Positions 1 to 8,001 of a DNA stretch of 13,246 nucleotides are shown here, piece after piece (the stretch's first letter is position 1; every line of letters begins with the position of its first letter). Position numbers and translations under genes: made by a program. Location: assembly GCA_018715465.1 (NCBI GenBank), contig DVLN01000211.1, forward strand, positions 1 to 13,246. Direction: 5' to 3'. The notes under the pieces are model-generated. The model searched no databases. It was not told the DNA's origin and worked only from the letters and a program-made list of their open reading frames with translations. This DNA comes from Candidatus Faecivivens stercorigallinarum. GTDB taxonomy: Bacteria; Bacillota; Clostridia; Oscillospirales; Ruminococcaceae.

Positions 1-6
1 GAATGT

Positions 7-1386
7 TTGTTGGAAAAGAAAAACAAGCTGATCAATGATTTTACGGATGGCAACATCCCAAAAAAGATGCTGCTGTTCGCGGTACCATTTATGGTATCCA
101 ACCTGATGCAGGTTCTCTATTCATTGGTCGACATGATCGTCGTCGGACAGTTGGTCGGTTCATACGGCCTCTCCGCCGTTTTAGTTGCCAGCCAGATATT
201 CACCTTTATGACGATGGTCTGTCTCGGATTTTCTAACGGCGGACAGGTACTGATCGCCCAGCTGATCGGTGCCGGAAGGCGGGAAAAACTCAACAGCGCA
301 ATCGGCTCGCTGTTTTCGATGGTCATGATAATGGGCATTGTCATCACCATCATTGGCCTGGTGTTCGGTAAAAGCGTGCTGACGCTGATGAATACGCCGT
401 CCGAATCATTTGCAATGGCCGAAGACTATGTTCTGGTTTGCAGCATTGGCGTCATCTTTACCTACGGCTACAATATGGTTTCCGCTGTATTGCGTGGAAT
501 GGGCGATTCACGGCATCCTTTTATCTTTGTCATGATTGCGTCGATCATCAACGTGGTACTCGACCTGCTGTTTGCCGGCGTTTTCAAATGGTCGGTCGCC
601 GGAGCAGCGCTGGCGACAATCCTTGGTCAGGCGTTTTCATTTATCTACGCGATTATCTACCTCTATCACAACCGTGAAAGCTTTGGTTTTGATTTCAAGC
701 CGGCCAGCTTTAAAATCAACGGCAATATGGCCCGCCAGCTGACTCGGATGGGCATTCCCTTTGCCGTACAGTCGGCAGCGATCAACATCTCGATGATGTT
801 CGTCAACTCGCTGGTCAATACCGTCGGCGTCTACGCTTCGGCTGTCTTCGGTGCCGGTATTAAGGTCGACGATATCGTCAACAAGATTACCCAGGGCATT
901 TCGTTCGCCGTTTCTTCGATGACTGGCCAGAACATTGCTGCTGCAAAAATCAAACGGGTGGAGAAAACCTTCTGGACCAGCGTCATCTTCTGCGGTGGAT
1001 GTTACCTTGCCTTTACGATCCTGCTGCTGACCTGTTCCGACCTGATCTTTAGTCTGTTTACCACCGACCCAGAGGTTATTGAACTGGCGCCGGTATTTGT
1101 CTCGGCAATTGTTTGGAGTTTCCCGGCCATGGCAATTATGAAAGGTACCAACGGTCTGATTCAGGGCATCGGCAATGCACGTCTCAGCCTGATCTTTGGG
1201 TTGCTGGATGCTGTGGTTCTGCGCATCGGCTTAAGCTGGCTGCTGGGATTGGAAATGGGCCTGGGACTGTTTGGATTCTTCCTCGGATACGGACTGGCAG
1301 GATATGGTACGGCGATCCCCGGACTAATTTATTTTATATCTGGCAAATGGAAAAAATATAATATTGTAGAGCATACAAACAGCTAA
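7..1386 (+). CDS. MATE family multidrug/cation efflux transporter
   Basis: Probably a cytoplasmic-membrane antiporter of the MATE family, which exports drugs or other organic cations using a Na+ or H+ gradient; the substrate cannot be read from sequence. The 459-residue product matches the usual 440-480 and shows about twelve hydrophobic segments in two halves (roughly residues 20-220 and 245-445). Family-typical stretches are DFTDGNIPKK near residue 11, VDMIVVGQLVG near 41, GMGDSR near 164 and INVVLDLLF near 181, with a second-half counterpart GIPFAVQSAAIN near 249. The start is uncertain. The frame is open to the window edge and has no nearby ATG, so TTG at 7 or 10, or a codon off the window, could be used. 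The TTG choice leaves about ten residues before the conserved DFT motif, as is usual in the family. It converges on the ABC exporter gene across a shared terminator. Family call is firm, start and substrate are not. Confidence 0.93.
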   Translation: MLEKKNKLINDFTDGNIPKKMLLFAVPFMVSNLMQVLYSLVDMIVVGQLVGSYGLSAVLVASQIFTFMTMVCLGFSNGGQVLIAQLIGAGRREKLNSAIGSLFSMVMIMGIVITIIGLVFGKSVLTLMNTPSESFAMAEDYVLVCSIGVIFTYGYNMVSAVLRGMGDSRHPFIFVMIASIINVVLDLLFAGVFKWSVAGAALATILGQAFSFIYAIIYLYHNRESFGFDFKPASFKINGNMARQLTRMGIPFAVQSAAINISMMFVNSLVNTVGVYASAVFGAGIKVDDIVNKITQGISFAVSSMTGQNIAAAKIKRVEKTFWTSVIFCGGCYLAFTILLLTCSDLIFSLFTTDPEVIELAPVFVSAIVWSFPAMAIMKGTNGLIQGIGNARLSLIFGLLDAVVLRIGLSWLLGLEMGLGLFGFFLGYGLAGYGTAIPGLIYFISGKWKKYNIVEHTNS

Positions 1387-1405
1387 TCTCTATTCCAAAA
1401 TGCAC

Positions 1406-1443
1406 AAAGGCTCATCCGGGTATAGTCCTGGATGAGCCTTTTT
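1406..1443 (+). terminator. Rho-independent terminator of the MATE gene, between convergent genes
   Basis: A 15-bp stem (arms 1406-1420 and 1427-1441, one G-T wobble, loop TATAGT) is followed by a T run to 1443. The core arms are GGCTCATCC and GGATGAGCC. It lies 20 bases after the MATE stop and 15 bases beyond the end of the convergent ABC gene. On the minus strand the stem is followed by only a short T stretch, so it may also stop ABC transcripts, less efficiently. Confidence 0.9.
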
Positions 1444-1457
1444 CCCATCATATGAAA

Positions 1458-3227
1458 TTATTGGGTTATCCCAGAAATGTCACACAGATGTGCGTATTCC
1501 CCGTTCTGCGCTATCAGCTGGGCATGACTGCCCGATTCGACAATGGATTTTCCGCCCAGCAGATAAATCCGATCGACATTGCGAATTGTCGACAGCCGGT
1601 GGGCAATGATGATGGAAGTCCTGCCCTGCATCAGCTTTTCCAGCGCACGCTGTACCAGCTGTTCACTTTCATAATCCAGCGCGCTGGTCGCTTCGTCCAG
1701 AATCAGAATCTTCGGATTCTTCAAAAACAACCGTGCAATACTGATCCGCTGCCGTTGTCCGCCCGACAGGGTGATCCCCTTTGTGCCGACCAGCGTATCA
1801 TATCCCATTGGAAGAGTACGGATATATCCGTCAATTCCAGCCTGCACAGCAGCCCATTCGACCTCCGCGTCCGATGCAGCGGGACGGCCGAAACGGATAT
1901 TGTCGCGAATGGTCCCGTTAAAAATGGTAACTTCCTGCTGAACAATCCCGATATTTTCCCGCAAAGTCCGGTTGGACAGCTGCCGCAGATCCACTCCGTC
2001 CAATGTGATTCGCCCGCCAGTCACATCATAAAACCGCGCAGCCAGCATGCTGACGGTCGTCTTGCCAATACCGGACGCGCCAGCAAATGCCACTGATTCC
2101 CCACTGGCAACGGTAAAGGAAAGGTGTTCCAGCACATTTTCCTCCGCATCCGGGTAGTGGAAGCTGACATCCTCAAAGCAGATTTCACCCCGCACCCTAA
2201 GCAGTTCGACTGCCGGCAGATCGGATGCCTTCCCCGGCTCCGCAACCGCAGGCGTGACCTCCAACATCTCCATATACCGGATAAACCCCGACTTTCCCTC
2301 TTCATACAGACGCATAAAATTGAGCATTGTCTGAATCGGTTCTGCCAGTGTTCCGACATACAGCAAAAAAGTCACCAAAACCGGAATATCCATTCTGCCC
2401 AGCCCGATCAACACACCGCCTGCGCAGATAGTCAGCATCGTCAGGATCTGCGGAAAACTGCCCATCACCTCATAAAAGATCGCTTCAATCTTATAAAACC
2501 GGCACTGACTGCCGGTGTACCGGGCATTGAATCTGTGAAAACGTCCTGCTTCGTCCCGTTCAGCACCAAACGCCTTGACTGTGCGGATGCCTGACAGCAC
2601 ATCTTCCAGGTGGCTGTTCATTTCGGCACGATCAGACTTGGAGCGCAGCAGCGCCTGTTCCATTCGACGGTCGTTGACGATGGAAATGACCGCCATCACC
2701 GGCAGCAGCGCAAACAGAAAAACGGTAAGCCTCCAGTCAATCGCCATCAGAATGACAAATGCACCGCCGAATTTGATGACCGTCATCAACAAGTCCTCCG
2801 GGCCATGGTGGAAAAGTTCCGTCATTCCCGAAAGGTCATTGGACAATACCGTCATCAGCTGCCCGACGTCGTGTTTGGCATGAAAGTGAAACGACAGCTC
2901 CTCATAATGGACAAACAGTTCATCCCGCATCGTCTCTTCCATCTTTGCACCCATCGCATGGCCAAAGTAGGCATAGATCACGTTGCTGACCATCCGCACC
3001 ACCGCAAGTACGGCCAGAAGCAGCATATATCTGCCAACCGCGCGGACTGTTTCTGCATCCCATCCGCCCATCACCAGCTCGGTGATTTTCCCGGATACCA
3101 GCGGAAAAAGCAGCACCGCGACAGCACTCAGGGCCGCGAAAGTCATATCCATCGCAAAGATACGGCGATGGGGGTTGTAATAAGAGATAAACTTTTTCAG
3201 ACGTTTTGCTGTAAATTGTGTGTGCAT
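1458..3227 (-). CDS. ABC exporter, fused membrane and ATPase domains (MsbA/multidrug type)
   Basis: A half-transporter of 589 residues, the normal size, expected to dimerise and export a lipid, peptide or drug; the substrate is unknown. The N-terminal part (about 25-310) carries six membrane helices. The C-terminal ATPase shows all core motifs: Walker A GASGIGKTT (383-391), Q-loop near Q430-Q431, signature LSGGQ (487-491), Walker B ILILDE ending at E512, D-loop SALD, and switch histidine H543. The start ATG at 3227 has a GGAGGA site five bases upstream. No second half-transporter is adjacent, so a homodimer is the simplest model. The gene follows an 18-codon leader ORF and a hairpin that can compete for its ribosome binding site. 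No clear promoter lies between it and deoB, so it may be read through from add-deoB or have its own unrecognised promoter. Confidence 0.95.
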   Translation of the reverse strand: MHTQFTAKRLKKFISYYNPHRRIFAMDMTFAALSAVAVLLFPLVSGKITELVMGGWDAETVRAVGRYMLLLAVLAVVRMVSNVIYAYFGHAMGAKMEETMRDELFVHYEELSFHFHAKHDVGQLMTVLSNDLSGMTELFHHGPEDLLMTVIKFGGAFVILMAIDWRLTVFLFALLPVMAVISIVNDRRMEQALLRSKSDRAEMNSHLEDVLSGIRTVKAFGAERDEAGRFHRFNARYTGSQCRFYKIEAIFYEVMGSFPQILTMLTICAGGVLIGLGRMDIPVLVTFLLYVGTLAEPIQTMLNFMRLYEEGKSGFIRYMEMLEVTPAVAEPGKASDLPAVELLRVRGEICFEDVSFHYPDAEENVLEHLSFTVASGESVAFAGASGIGKTTVSMLAARFYDVTGGRITLDGVDLRQLSNRTLRENIGIVQQEVTIFNGTIRDNIRFGRPAASDAEVEWAAVQAGIDGYIRTLPMGYDTLVGTKGITLSGGQRQRISIARLFLKNPKILILDEATSALDYESEQLVQRALEKLMQGRTSIIIAHRLSTIRNVDRIYLLGGKSIVESGSHAQLIAQNGEYAHLCDISGITQ

Positions 3228-3245
3228 AAAAATCCTCCACTGATT

Positions 3246-3273
3246 GGGAGGGTTAGTGAGCTTTTACCCTCCC
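3246..3273 (-). promoter_or_regulatory. Hairpin between leader ORF and ABC gene, possible translational switch
   Basis: In the minus-strand RNA, GGGAGGGT (3273-3266) and ACCCTCCC (3253-3246) form a perfect 8-bp stem with a 12-base loop. The downstream arm starts at the last base of the leader stop codon. Its CCTCC can instead pair with the GGAGG ribosome binding site of the ABC gene (3238-3234) across an 8-base loop. The two pairings exclude each other, as expected of a switch controlled by ribosomes on the leader. No U tract follows, so it is not a typical terminator. The structure is seen in the sequence; a regulatory role is inference. Confidence 0.5.
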
Positions 3274-3309
3274 GTCAAATTTGTCGATGATTTTGATGCT
3301 TCTTTTCAT
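3253..3309 (-). CDS. Short leader ORF, 18 codons, upstream of the ABC exporter
   Basis: An ORF encoding MKRSIKIIDKFDGRVKAH, with an ATG at 3309 and TAA at 3255-3253. A near-ideal AGGAGG lies eight bases upstream, as strong as any site in the window, which argues that it is translated. The peptide is basic, has no signal or membrane segment, and I do not recognise it. It ends 25 bases before the ABC start, with its last codons inside one arm of a hairpin and its stop at the other arm. That geometry suggests a leader peptide setting ABC translation. It could also be the remnant of a longer lost gene, or a real small protein. The same GGAGGATTTT block precedes both this ORF and the ABC gene, so the site may have arisen by a local duplication. 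Confidence 0.5.
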   Translation of the reverse strand: MKRSIKIIDKFDGRVKAH

Positions 3310-3374
3310 GATAAAATCCTCCTGTATTGATATTTCCGCCGGACAACGGGTGACAGATGCCCCATCTATTTCAT

Positions 3375-3394
3375 CGGCACACAACAATGCGCCG
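3375..3394 (-). other. Hairpin downstream of deoB, without T tract
   Basis: Arms CGGCGCA and TGTGCCG (minus-strand reading) form a 7-bp stem with one wobble and a six-base loop, starting 13 bases after the deoB stop. No run of T follows, so it is not a standard intrinsic terminator. It may be an RNA-stabilising or processing element, or chance. I see no confident SigA promoter between it and the leader ORF. Confidence 0.35.
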
Positions 3395-3406
3395 TGAAAA
3401 GCAAAA

Positions 3407-4588
3407 TCATAATTTGGACAGCACAGATTCTCCGATACAGCCTTCCGGCATTTTTACACCGAAATTTTCGGCGATCGTCGCTCCGATCACCCCAAAGCTG
3501 TCCCCGTCCATACGGCTGTTTTCAATTGACTTCGACCAGCAGATCAGCGGGACATATTCTCTTGTATGGTCGGTACCAGGTGCTGTCGGATCGTTGCCAT
3601 GGTCAGCGGTAATCATCAGAAGGTCATCTGGCCGCAATACCTGCAGCAGCTGCCCAAGCCCTTTATCAAATGCCTCGATTTCCCGCGCGTATCCGTCCGG
3701 GTTGCGCCGGTGTCCCCATTTTGCGTCAAAGTCTACCAGATTGACAAAGCACAGCCCGTGAAAATCTTCCCCAGCCAGGGCCACTGTCTGCTGCATCCCT
3801 TCGACCGAGCTGTCCGAATGCAGCCATCTGGTCAGCCCCTGCCCGGAAAAGATATCATGTATCTTTCCGACCCCGATCACATCCAGCCCATTCTCCGAAA
3901 GGGCGTCCAGCACCGTCTTCTGCGGTGGACTGACCGCATAATCCCGGCGGTTGGCAGTGCGGCGATAGACGCCGGGACTTTCCTCTATGTAGGGACGGGC
4001 GATGACCCGTCCGACCTTCCACTCGTCTTTCATCGTCAGCTGACGGGCGATCTCACAGCAGCGGTAGAGGTTGTCAAGATCAAAGGTCTCTTCATTGCCG
4101 CAGATTTGCAGCACCGAATCGGCAGAGGTATAGACGATCATGCAGTTATCCTTTTCCTGACTGGCCAGTTCGTTTAAAATCTCGGTCCCACTTGCGCTTT
4201 TGTTGCCGATGACCCGGCGTCCGCACCGCTTTTCGAGTTCGTCAATCAGTTCTTTTGGAAATCCGGTGTCGGTAAAGGTCTGAAACGGTTTTTTCGTTTC
4301 AATCCCCATCATCTCCCAGTGACCGGCCATTGTATCCTTGGCGCGGCTGCACTCGGACAGCTTCATCAGAAAACCTTCCGGGGTACAGGAAGTGTCCACC
4401 CCCGACACGGGGTGCAGATGACAAAAGCCCAGCCTTTTCAGATTGGGGATATCCAACGGACCTGCCGTCTCCCAGATATGCCCAAAGGTATCGACCGCAC
4501 CGTCCCCAAAATCTGCCGCATCCGGCATCGCGCCAATCCCCAGCGAATCCAGCACGATCAGGAATACTCTGCGATAATGTTTTTTCAT
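3407..4588 (-). CDS. deoB: Phosphopentomutase
   Basis: Interconverts ribose-1-phosphate (or deoxyribose-1-phosphate) and the 5-phosphate in the cytoplasm, linking nucleoside phosphorolysis to the pentose phosphate pathway. The 393-residue length fits the family. Alkaline-phosphatase-superfamily residues are visible: VLDSLGIGAMPDAADFGDG with metal ligand D14, the activated threonine T86 in KDTMAGHWE, NLVDFDAKWGHRR with D286, D288 and H293, ITADHGND with D329 and H330, and DHTREY with H341. The open frame extends 35 codons further upstream, but the start at 4588 is preferred: MKKHYRRVFLIVLDS is a normal DeoB N-terminus, GGAGG lies ten bases upstream, and the ATG overlaps the add stop as ATGA. 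Coupled to add, it completes part of a purine-nucleoside salvage route; the purine nucleoside phosphorylase that would link the two reactions is not in this window. Confidence 0.96.
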   Translation of the reverse strand: MKKHYRRVFLIVLDSLGIGAMPDAADFGDGAVDTFGHIWETAGPLDIPNLKRLGFCHLHPVSGVDTSCTPEGFLMKLSECSRAKDTMAGHWEMMGIETKKPFQTFTDTGFPKELIDELEKRCGRRVIGNKSASGTEILNELASQEKDNCMIVYTSADSVLQICGNEETFDLDNLYRCCEIARQLTMKDEWKVGRVIARPYIEESPGVYRRTANRRDYAVSPPQKTVLDALSENGLDVIGVGKIHDIFSGQGLTRWLHSDSSVEGMQQTVALAGEDFHGLCFVNLVDFDAKWGHRRNPDGYAREIEAFDKGLGQLLQVLRPDDLLMITADHGNDPTAPGTDHTREYVPLICWSKSIENSRMDGDSFGVIGATIAENFGVKMPEGCIGESVLSKL

Positions 4589-5583
4589 CTCGTTTCTGCC
4601 TCCATTCGGGCTGCCTGGATCTTTTCCAGCAGATGTGCTTTTGTCTTTTGGTCTGCAAAACTGACCCTGACGGCGTTTTCGGTCATCTGCCACAGCTGTG
4701 CATCAGTAACGCTCCATTCTTTCTGGACAAAGGCGTATTCGTCGGTCAGCGTGCAGCCGCTGACGGTACGGTTATCGGTGTTGAGAGTCACCGGCAGGCC
4801 TGCCTGTAAAAATTCGATCAACGGGTATTCCGCTTCAGATGCGACCGCACGGGTTTGCAGGTTACTGTGCGGGCAGAGCTCAACCCCGATCTCCCGTTCC
4901 CGGCAAAGGTTCTGCAAAGCAGCGTCACCGCGCATCGCGATTCCATGCCCGATACGTTTTGCACCGGCGGCGATTGCGTCCCGGATGTTTTGTGCGCTGC
5001 CGCATTCACCGGCATGCAGGGTAAAAGGCATGCCCATCGCTGCGACCTGCTCAAACAGCCGCATAAACCCGCTCATCGGATAAGCCGCTTCATTTCCCGC
5101 AAGGTCTGCGGCGCATACGCCTTTCCCGAGGAACTCTGACGCCGTACGCAGCATAGCCAGATTTTCTTCTTCCGGCAGATGGCGCATTGCACAGACGATC
5201 ACCCCGTATTCAACTCCAAACTCTTTTTTCCCCTGTTCCAGTCCATCCAGCACCGCCTGAATCACCTCACGTTCAGACAGTCCGCGCTCCCGGGAAAACT
5301 GCGGCGCAAACCGCGCTTCGGCGTAACAGACATTTTCCTCGGCACAGCTTCTGATAAAATCGTACCCGGCAAGCCTAAGCCCTTCTACCGTCTGCATACA
5401 GGAGAGCGGGAGCGAAAATTTTTCCAGATACTCCGCCAGGCTCCGGCATTCTGGCGCGACCATCAGTTCCGAATCAGAGATACTCCGCCCCAGAAGGCTG
5501 CGAATCAGTCCCGGTGAAAGTGAACCATCCAGATGGCAATGCAGTTCCACTTTTGGCATCTGTTTGAGCTGATCTGTTTTCAT
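4585..5583 (-). CDS. add: Adenosine deaminase
   Basis: Cytoplasmic zinc hydrolase that converts adenosine or deoxyadenosine to inosine or deoxyinosine plus ammonia. The 332-residue product has the full metal and catalytic set: KVELHCHLDG with H15 and H17, TLHAGE with H190 and catalytic E193, IGHG with H213, and LNTDNRTVSG with metal ligand D270. N271 sits where animal enzymes have a second Asp; TDN is common in bacterial members. The related family adenine deaminase cannot be fully excluded, but the length and motifs fit adenosine deaminase. The start ATG at 5583 has only a moderate GGCAGGG site upstream. A SigA-type promoter lies at 5626-5654, so this is the first gene of the add-deoB unit. 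Its TGA overlaps the deoB ATG. The 5' leader of about 35 bases is too short for a purine riboswitch. Confidence 0.92.
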   Translation of the reverse strand: MKTDQLKQMPKVELHCHLDGSLSPGLIRSLLGRSISDSELMVAPECRSLAEYLEKFSLPLSCMQTVEGLRLAGYDFIRSCAEENVCYAEARFAPQFSRERGLSEREVIQAVLDGLEQGKKEFGVEYGVIVCAMRHLPEEENLAMLRTASEFLGKGVCAADLAGNEAAYPMSGFMRLFEQVAAMGMPFTLHAGECGSAQNIRDAIAAGAKRIGHGIAMRGDAALQNLCREREIGVELCPHSNLQTRAVASEAEYPLIEFLQAGLPVTLNTDNRTVSGCTLTDEYAFVQKEWSVTDAQLWQMTENAVRVSFADQKTKAHLLEKIQAARMEAETR

Positions 5584-5625
5584 ATCAATCCCTGCCTTTC
5601 TGCAAGACCGTTATCTTTGCAATTT

Positions 5626-5654
5626 ATTATACCACGCCCGGTGCCCCTATACAA
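5626..5654 (-). promoter_or_regulatory. SigA-type promoter of add-deoB
   Basis: On the minus strand TTGTAT (5654-5649) and a perfect TATAAT (5631-5626) are 17 bases apart. Transcription would start near 5619, about 35 bases before the add start. An 8-bp palindrome CTGTACAG (5659-5666) lies just upstream of the -35 box and could be a regulator site, though this is speculative. The preceding GH3 terminator ends a few bases further upstream. Confidence 0.65.
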
Positions 5655-5666
5655 TTACCTGTACAG

Positions 5667-5699
5667 AAAAAGGCCTCCCGGCATTTTCACTGGAAGGCC
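5667..5699 (-). terminator. Rho-independent terminator of the GH3 gene
   Basis: On the minus strand GGCCTTCC (5699-5692) pairs with GGGAGGCC (5679-5672), with one wobble and a 12-base loop, followed by five T residues (5671-5667). It lies about 40 bases after the GH3 stop and separates that gene from add-deoB. Confidence 0.85.
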
Positions 5700-5739
5700 C
5701 GTTTTGCATAAAAACGACTATCAGCTCAGCAGAAAAGCA

Positions 5740-7989
5740 TCAGCAGTGGGCGTTTTCACGGTTATATTTTTCATTCCGCTCGTCATGGATGACACCCGAC
5801 CAGTTCATCCCATATCCAAAGTCATAGGTATGTCCTTCCGAATCGGTATAAGGTGTCATATCGAATGGTAAATCCTCACAGTGGGTCTCAACCGTCTCCA
5901 TATCCGCCGGCATGATAAAAGGCAGCAGCGCCGACGGTTCAGCACCGCCGGTCAGAATGGTGTAGGTTGCCTTTCGGTCGACATAAAAGTCAACCAGCAG
6001 CGCGTCCAGATAAGGCTCAAACTCAGCCGGTACCGTCATATTGGCGACAGTCAGGACTGCAATAACCGGTTTGTCTCCCATTACCTTGCGCATCTCGATG
6101 ACATTATCGAGGTCCTTTTCGTTGTAGCAGGCAGCTGTTTTCCCCTTATAGCTGCGGTTGGGATTTTCGGTTTCACGGTAATCCCCCTGCCCGATGCTCT
6201 GTTCTCTGGCAGAAACGGCAGTATAGGGGCGGTATTGCAGGCTGATCGGCAGGTACCCTTTTTCTCCCAGCCGGTCATCGTCATTATACCCGAGCGTCTG
6301 CGGGCTTTCCATCAGCACCAGTGCGACATCCGCTTCTTCCGGGCTGTCAACCAGCGTCAGGAAAGGTGCAATCTGTTCCGGGATAGCAGGTTTAATCACC
6401 TTGTCTTCATCCAGATTACCGAAGAAATTGATCTTGCCCTTTTCCAGACGGTCAGGGACATAAACTTTGGTACACGGCTTGAGGGGGAGGACATTGTTTT
6501 TGTTTTTCAGCAGGACAATCGACTCCAGCTGACGTTTAAAACCAAGGTCGACATACTCCTGCTTGCCAATCACTGCACGGCTTTCATCCGCAACCAGATA
6601 GGGATTTTCAAACAGCCCGGTCCTGAACAGCGGCAGCAGAATCCGATAGGCAGTCTCTTCAAACCGCTTTTTCATCACCTCTTCGCCGTATTTTTCGACG
6701 CCGAGATTGTACGCTGCCATAACCGGCTCGACCTCATTGTCGCCGCCAAACTGGTCAACGCCGTTCATAATCGCCTTGAGGATACGTGCGGGACGTTCCA
6801 TCGTTTCGACACCATGGGAAGCATGGGCAAATGCCGACACCTTTTCGCCTGTCTCATGCTGGGTAACGCCCCAGTCGGTACAGACGATGCCGTCATAGTG
6901 ATACTTTTCTCTGAGCAGATCATGGATAATATAATGAGAATAAGCGTTTCCGACATTTTCATCCGGGTCAATACCGGTCGAGATGGTATAATACGGCATA
7001 ATCGCGCCGCACATCCCGGTCGGTCCGTCCAGCTTGAATGCGCCTTCGGTAAAGACACTCATGTGCATGTCAAAGTTATTGCCGGGATAAACCGCATATT
7101 TGCCGTAAGCATAATGCGCATCCCGTCCGCCTTCACCGGTGCCGCCGCCCGGCCAGTGTTTGGCCATCGCATTGACCGAACCGGCGCCCCATCCATCTTT
7201 GGAGCCTTCGGTGGTCTGGATGCCGTCACAGTAGGCGCGGGCCATATCCTGAGACATCTTGACGTGTGCGCCGAAGGTATCTCTTGTCCGCATCCAGCGG
7301 GGGTCAGAGCCGAGGTCGATCTGGGGTGACAATGCAGAGGTAATCCCCATTGCGCGGTATTCTTTGGCTACGATTTCCGCATGTTCCTTAACGACCTCCG
7401 GGCGGAAGGTCGCGGCCAATCCAAGCCCCTGCGGCCATTTGGAAGTCGTGACGACTTCTCCCGACTGGCGGCCGGTGGGATTACGGGTACCGTGACGGGG
7501 GTCAGAAGAGGTGGAAACCGGAATGCCGAACGGAGAACTTTCGGCAAGGCTCTGCAGGTTGTTGTTCCAGCGGGCAAGTGTTTCGATACCGGCGACATCG
7601 GTCACCAGTACAGTACGGATACCATCTTCCGGTATAAAACGTTTCTGCTGATCAGAAAGGTCATACGGCTTTGCATCGCTTTCACTGAACTTTTTACCGT
7701 CATAAGTGCCGGCAAAACGTCCGAATTCACCGGCAGGGACCTGCTGGTGGGAAGAAAACAGCGTCAATCCCGCGATTGCTTTTGCATCCAGACGGGAAGC
7801 AAGGTCGCGTGCCCGTTCTTCACTGGACAGCCGCCAGTCTTCATAGGGCAGCAGTTCACCGGTTCCGGCGAGGTCCTTGAAGGCAAAGCCATCCTTTTCA
7901 ATGATCGCCGCGGTGGTGACACCGAGCACTGCGCCGCCTTCGTTTTCAATCCGGGTATAATAGCCGTTGTCCTTTTTCTGATAAGCCAT
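5740..7989 (-). CDS. Glycoside hydrolase family 3 protein (beta-glucosidase-like)
   Basis: Probably a retaining exo-acting glycosidase that removes a terminal sugar from a beta-linked oligosaccharide; the exact sugar is unknown. The 749 residues hold a GH3 TIM barrel (about 125-460) and a second alpha/beta domain (about 490-735). Visible motifs are SDPRHGTR near 163, KHWPGGG (277-283), and VCTDWG with the likely nucleophile D372. IVLLKNKNNVLPL near 491 opens domain two, followed by GYLPISLQYRPYTA near 578 and YDFGYGMNW near 722. The acid/base residue cannot be assigned by eye. No signal peptide is present, so it should act in the cytoplasm on imported sugars. Near residue 37, FKDLAGTGELLPYEDW resembles the EF-hand-like loop of this GH3 clade but lacks several Ca-binding acids. 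ATG at 7989 is preferred to TTG at 7995 because AAGGA lies eight bases upstream. It has its own promoter and terminator and no transporter neighbour. Confidence 0.9.
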   Translation of the reverse strand: MAYQKKDNGYYTRIENEGGAVLGVTTAAIIEKDGFAFKDLAGTGELLPYEDWRLSSEERARDLASRLDAKAIAGLTLFSSHQQVPAGEFGRFAGTYDGKKFSESDAKPYDLSDQQKRFIPEDGIRTVLVTDVAGIETLARWNNNLQSLAESSPFGIPVSTSSDPRHGTRNPTGRQSGEVVTTSKWPQGLGLAATFRPEVVKEHAEIVAKEYRAMGITSALSPQIDLGSDPRWMRTRDTFGAHVKMSQDMARAYCDGIQTTEGSKDGWGAGSVNAMAKHWPGGGTGEGGRDAHYAYGKYAVYPGNNFDMHMSVFTEGAFKLDGPTGMCGAIMPYYTISTGIDPDENVGNAYSHYIIHDLLREKYHYDGIVCTDWGVTQHETGEKVSAFAHASHGVETMERPARILKAIMNGVDQFGGDNEVEPVMAAYNLGVEKYGEEVMKKRFEETAYRILLPLFRTGLFENPYLVADESRAVIGKQEYVDLGFKRQLESIVLLKNKNNVLPLKPCTKVYVPDRLEKGKINFFGNLDEDKVIKPAIPEQIAPFLTLVDSPEEADVALVLMESPQTLGYNDDDRLGEKGYLPISLQYRPYTAVSAREQSIGQGDYRETENPNRSYKGKTAACYNEKDLDNVIEMRKVMGDKPVIAVLTVANMTVPAEFEPYLDALLVDFYVDRKATYTILTGGAEPSALLPFIMPADMETVETHCEDLPFDMTPYTDSEGHTYDFGYGMNWSGVIHDERNEKYNRENAHC

Positions 7990-8001
7990 AAACAAAATCC
8001 T

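Noticed and set aside
4589..4693. 35-codon N-terminal extension of deoB
   Set aside because: It runs inside add in another frame. The shorter start has a GGAGG site, an ATGA overlap and the family's normal N-terminus.
5584..5625. Purine riboswitch ahead of add
   Set aside because: The leader is only about 35 bases, too short for the aptamer, and no conserved core is visible.
5881..7329. A 482-codon plus-strand frame opposite the GH3 gene
   Set aside because: The minus strand here carries unmistakable GH3 motifs, and the plus-strand product resembles no family and has no start signals.
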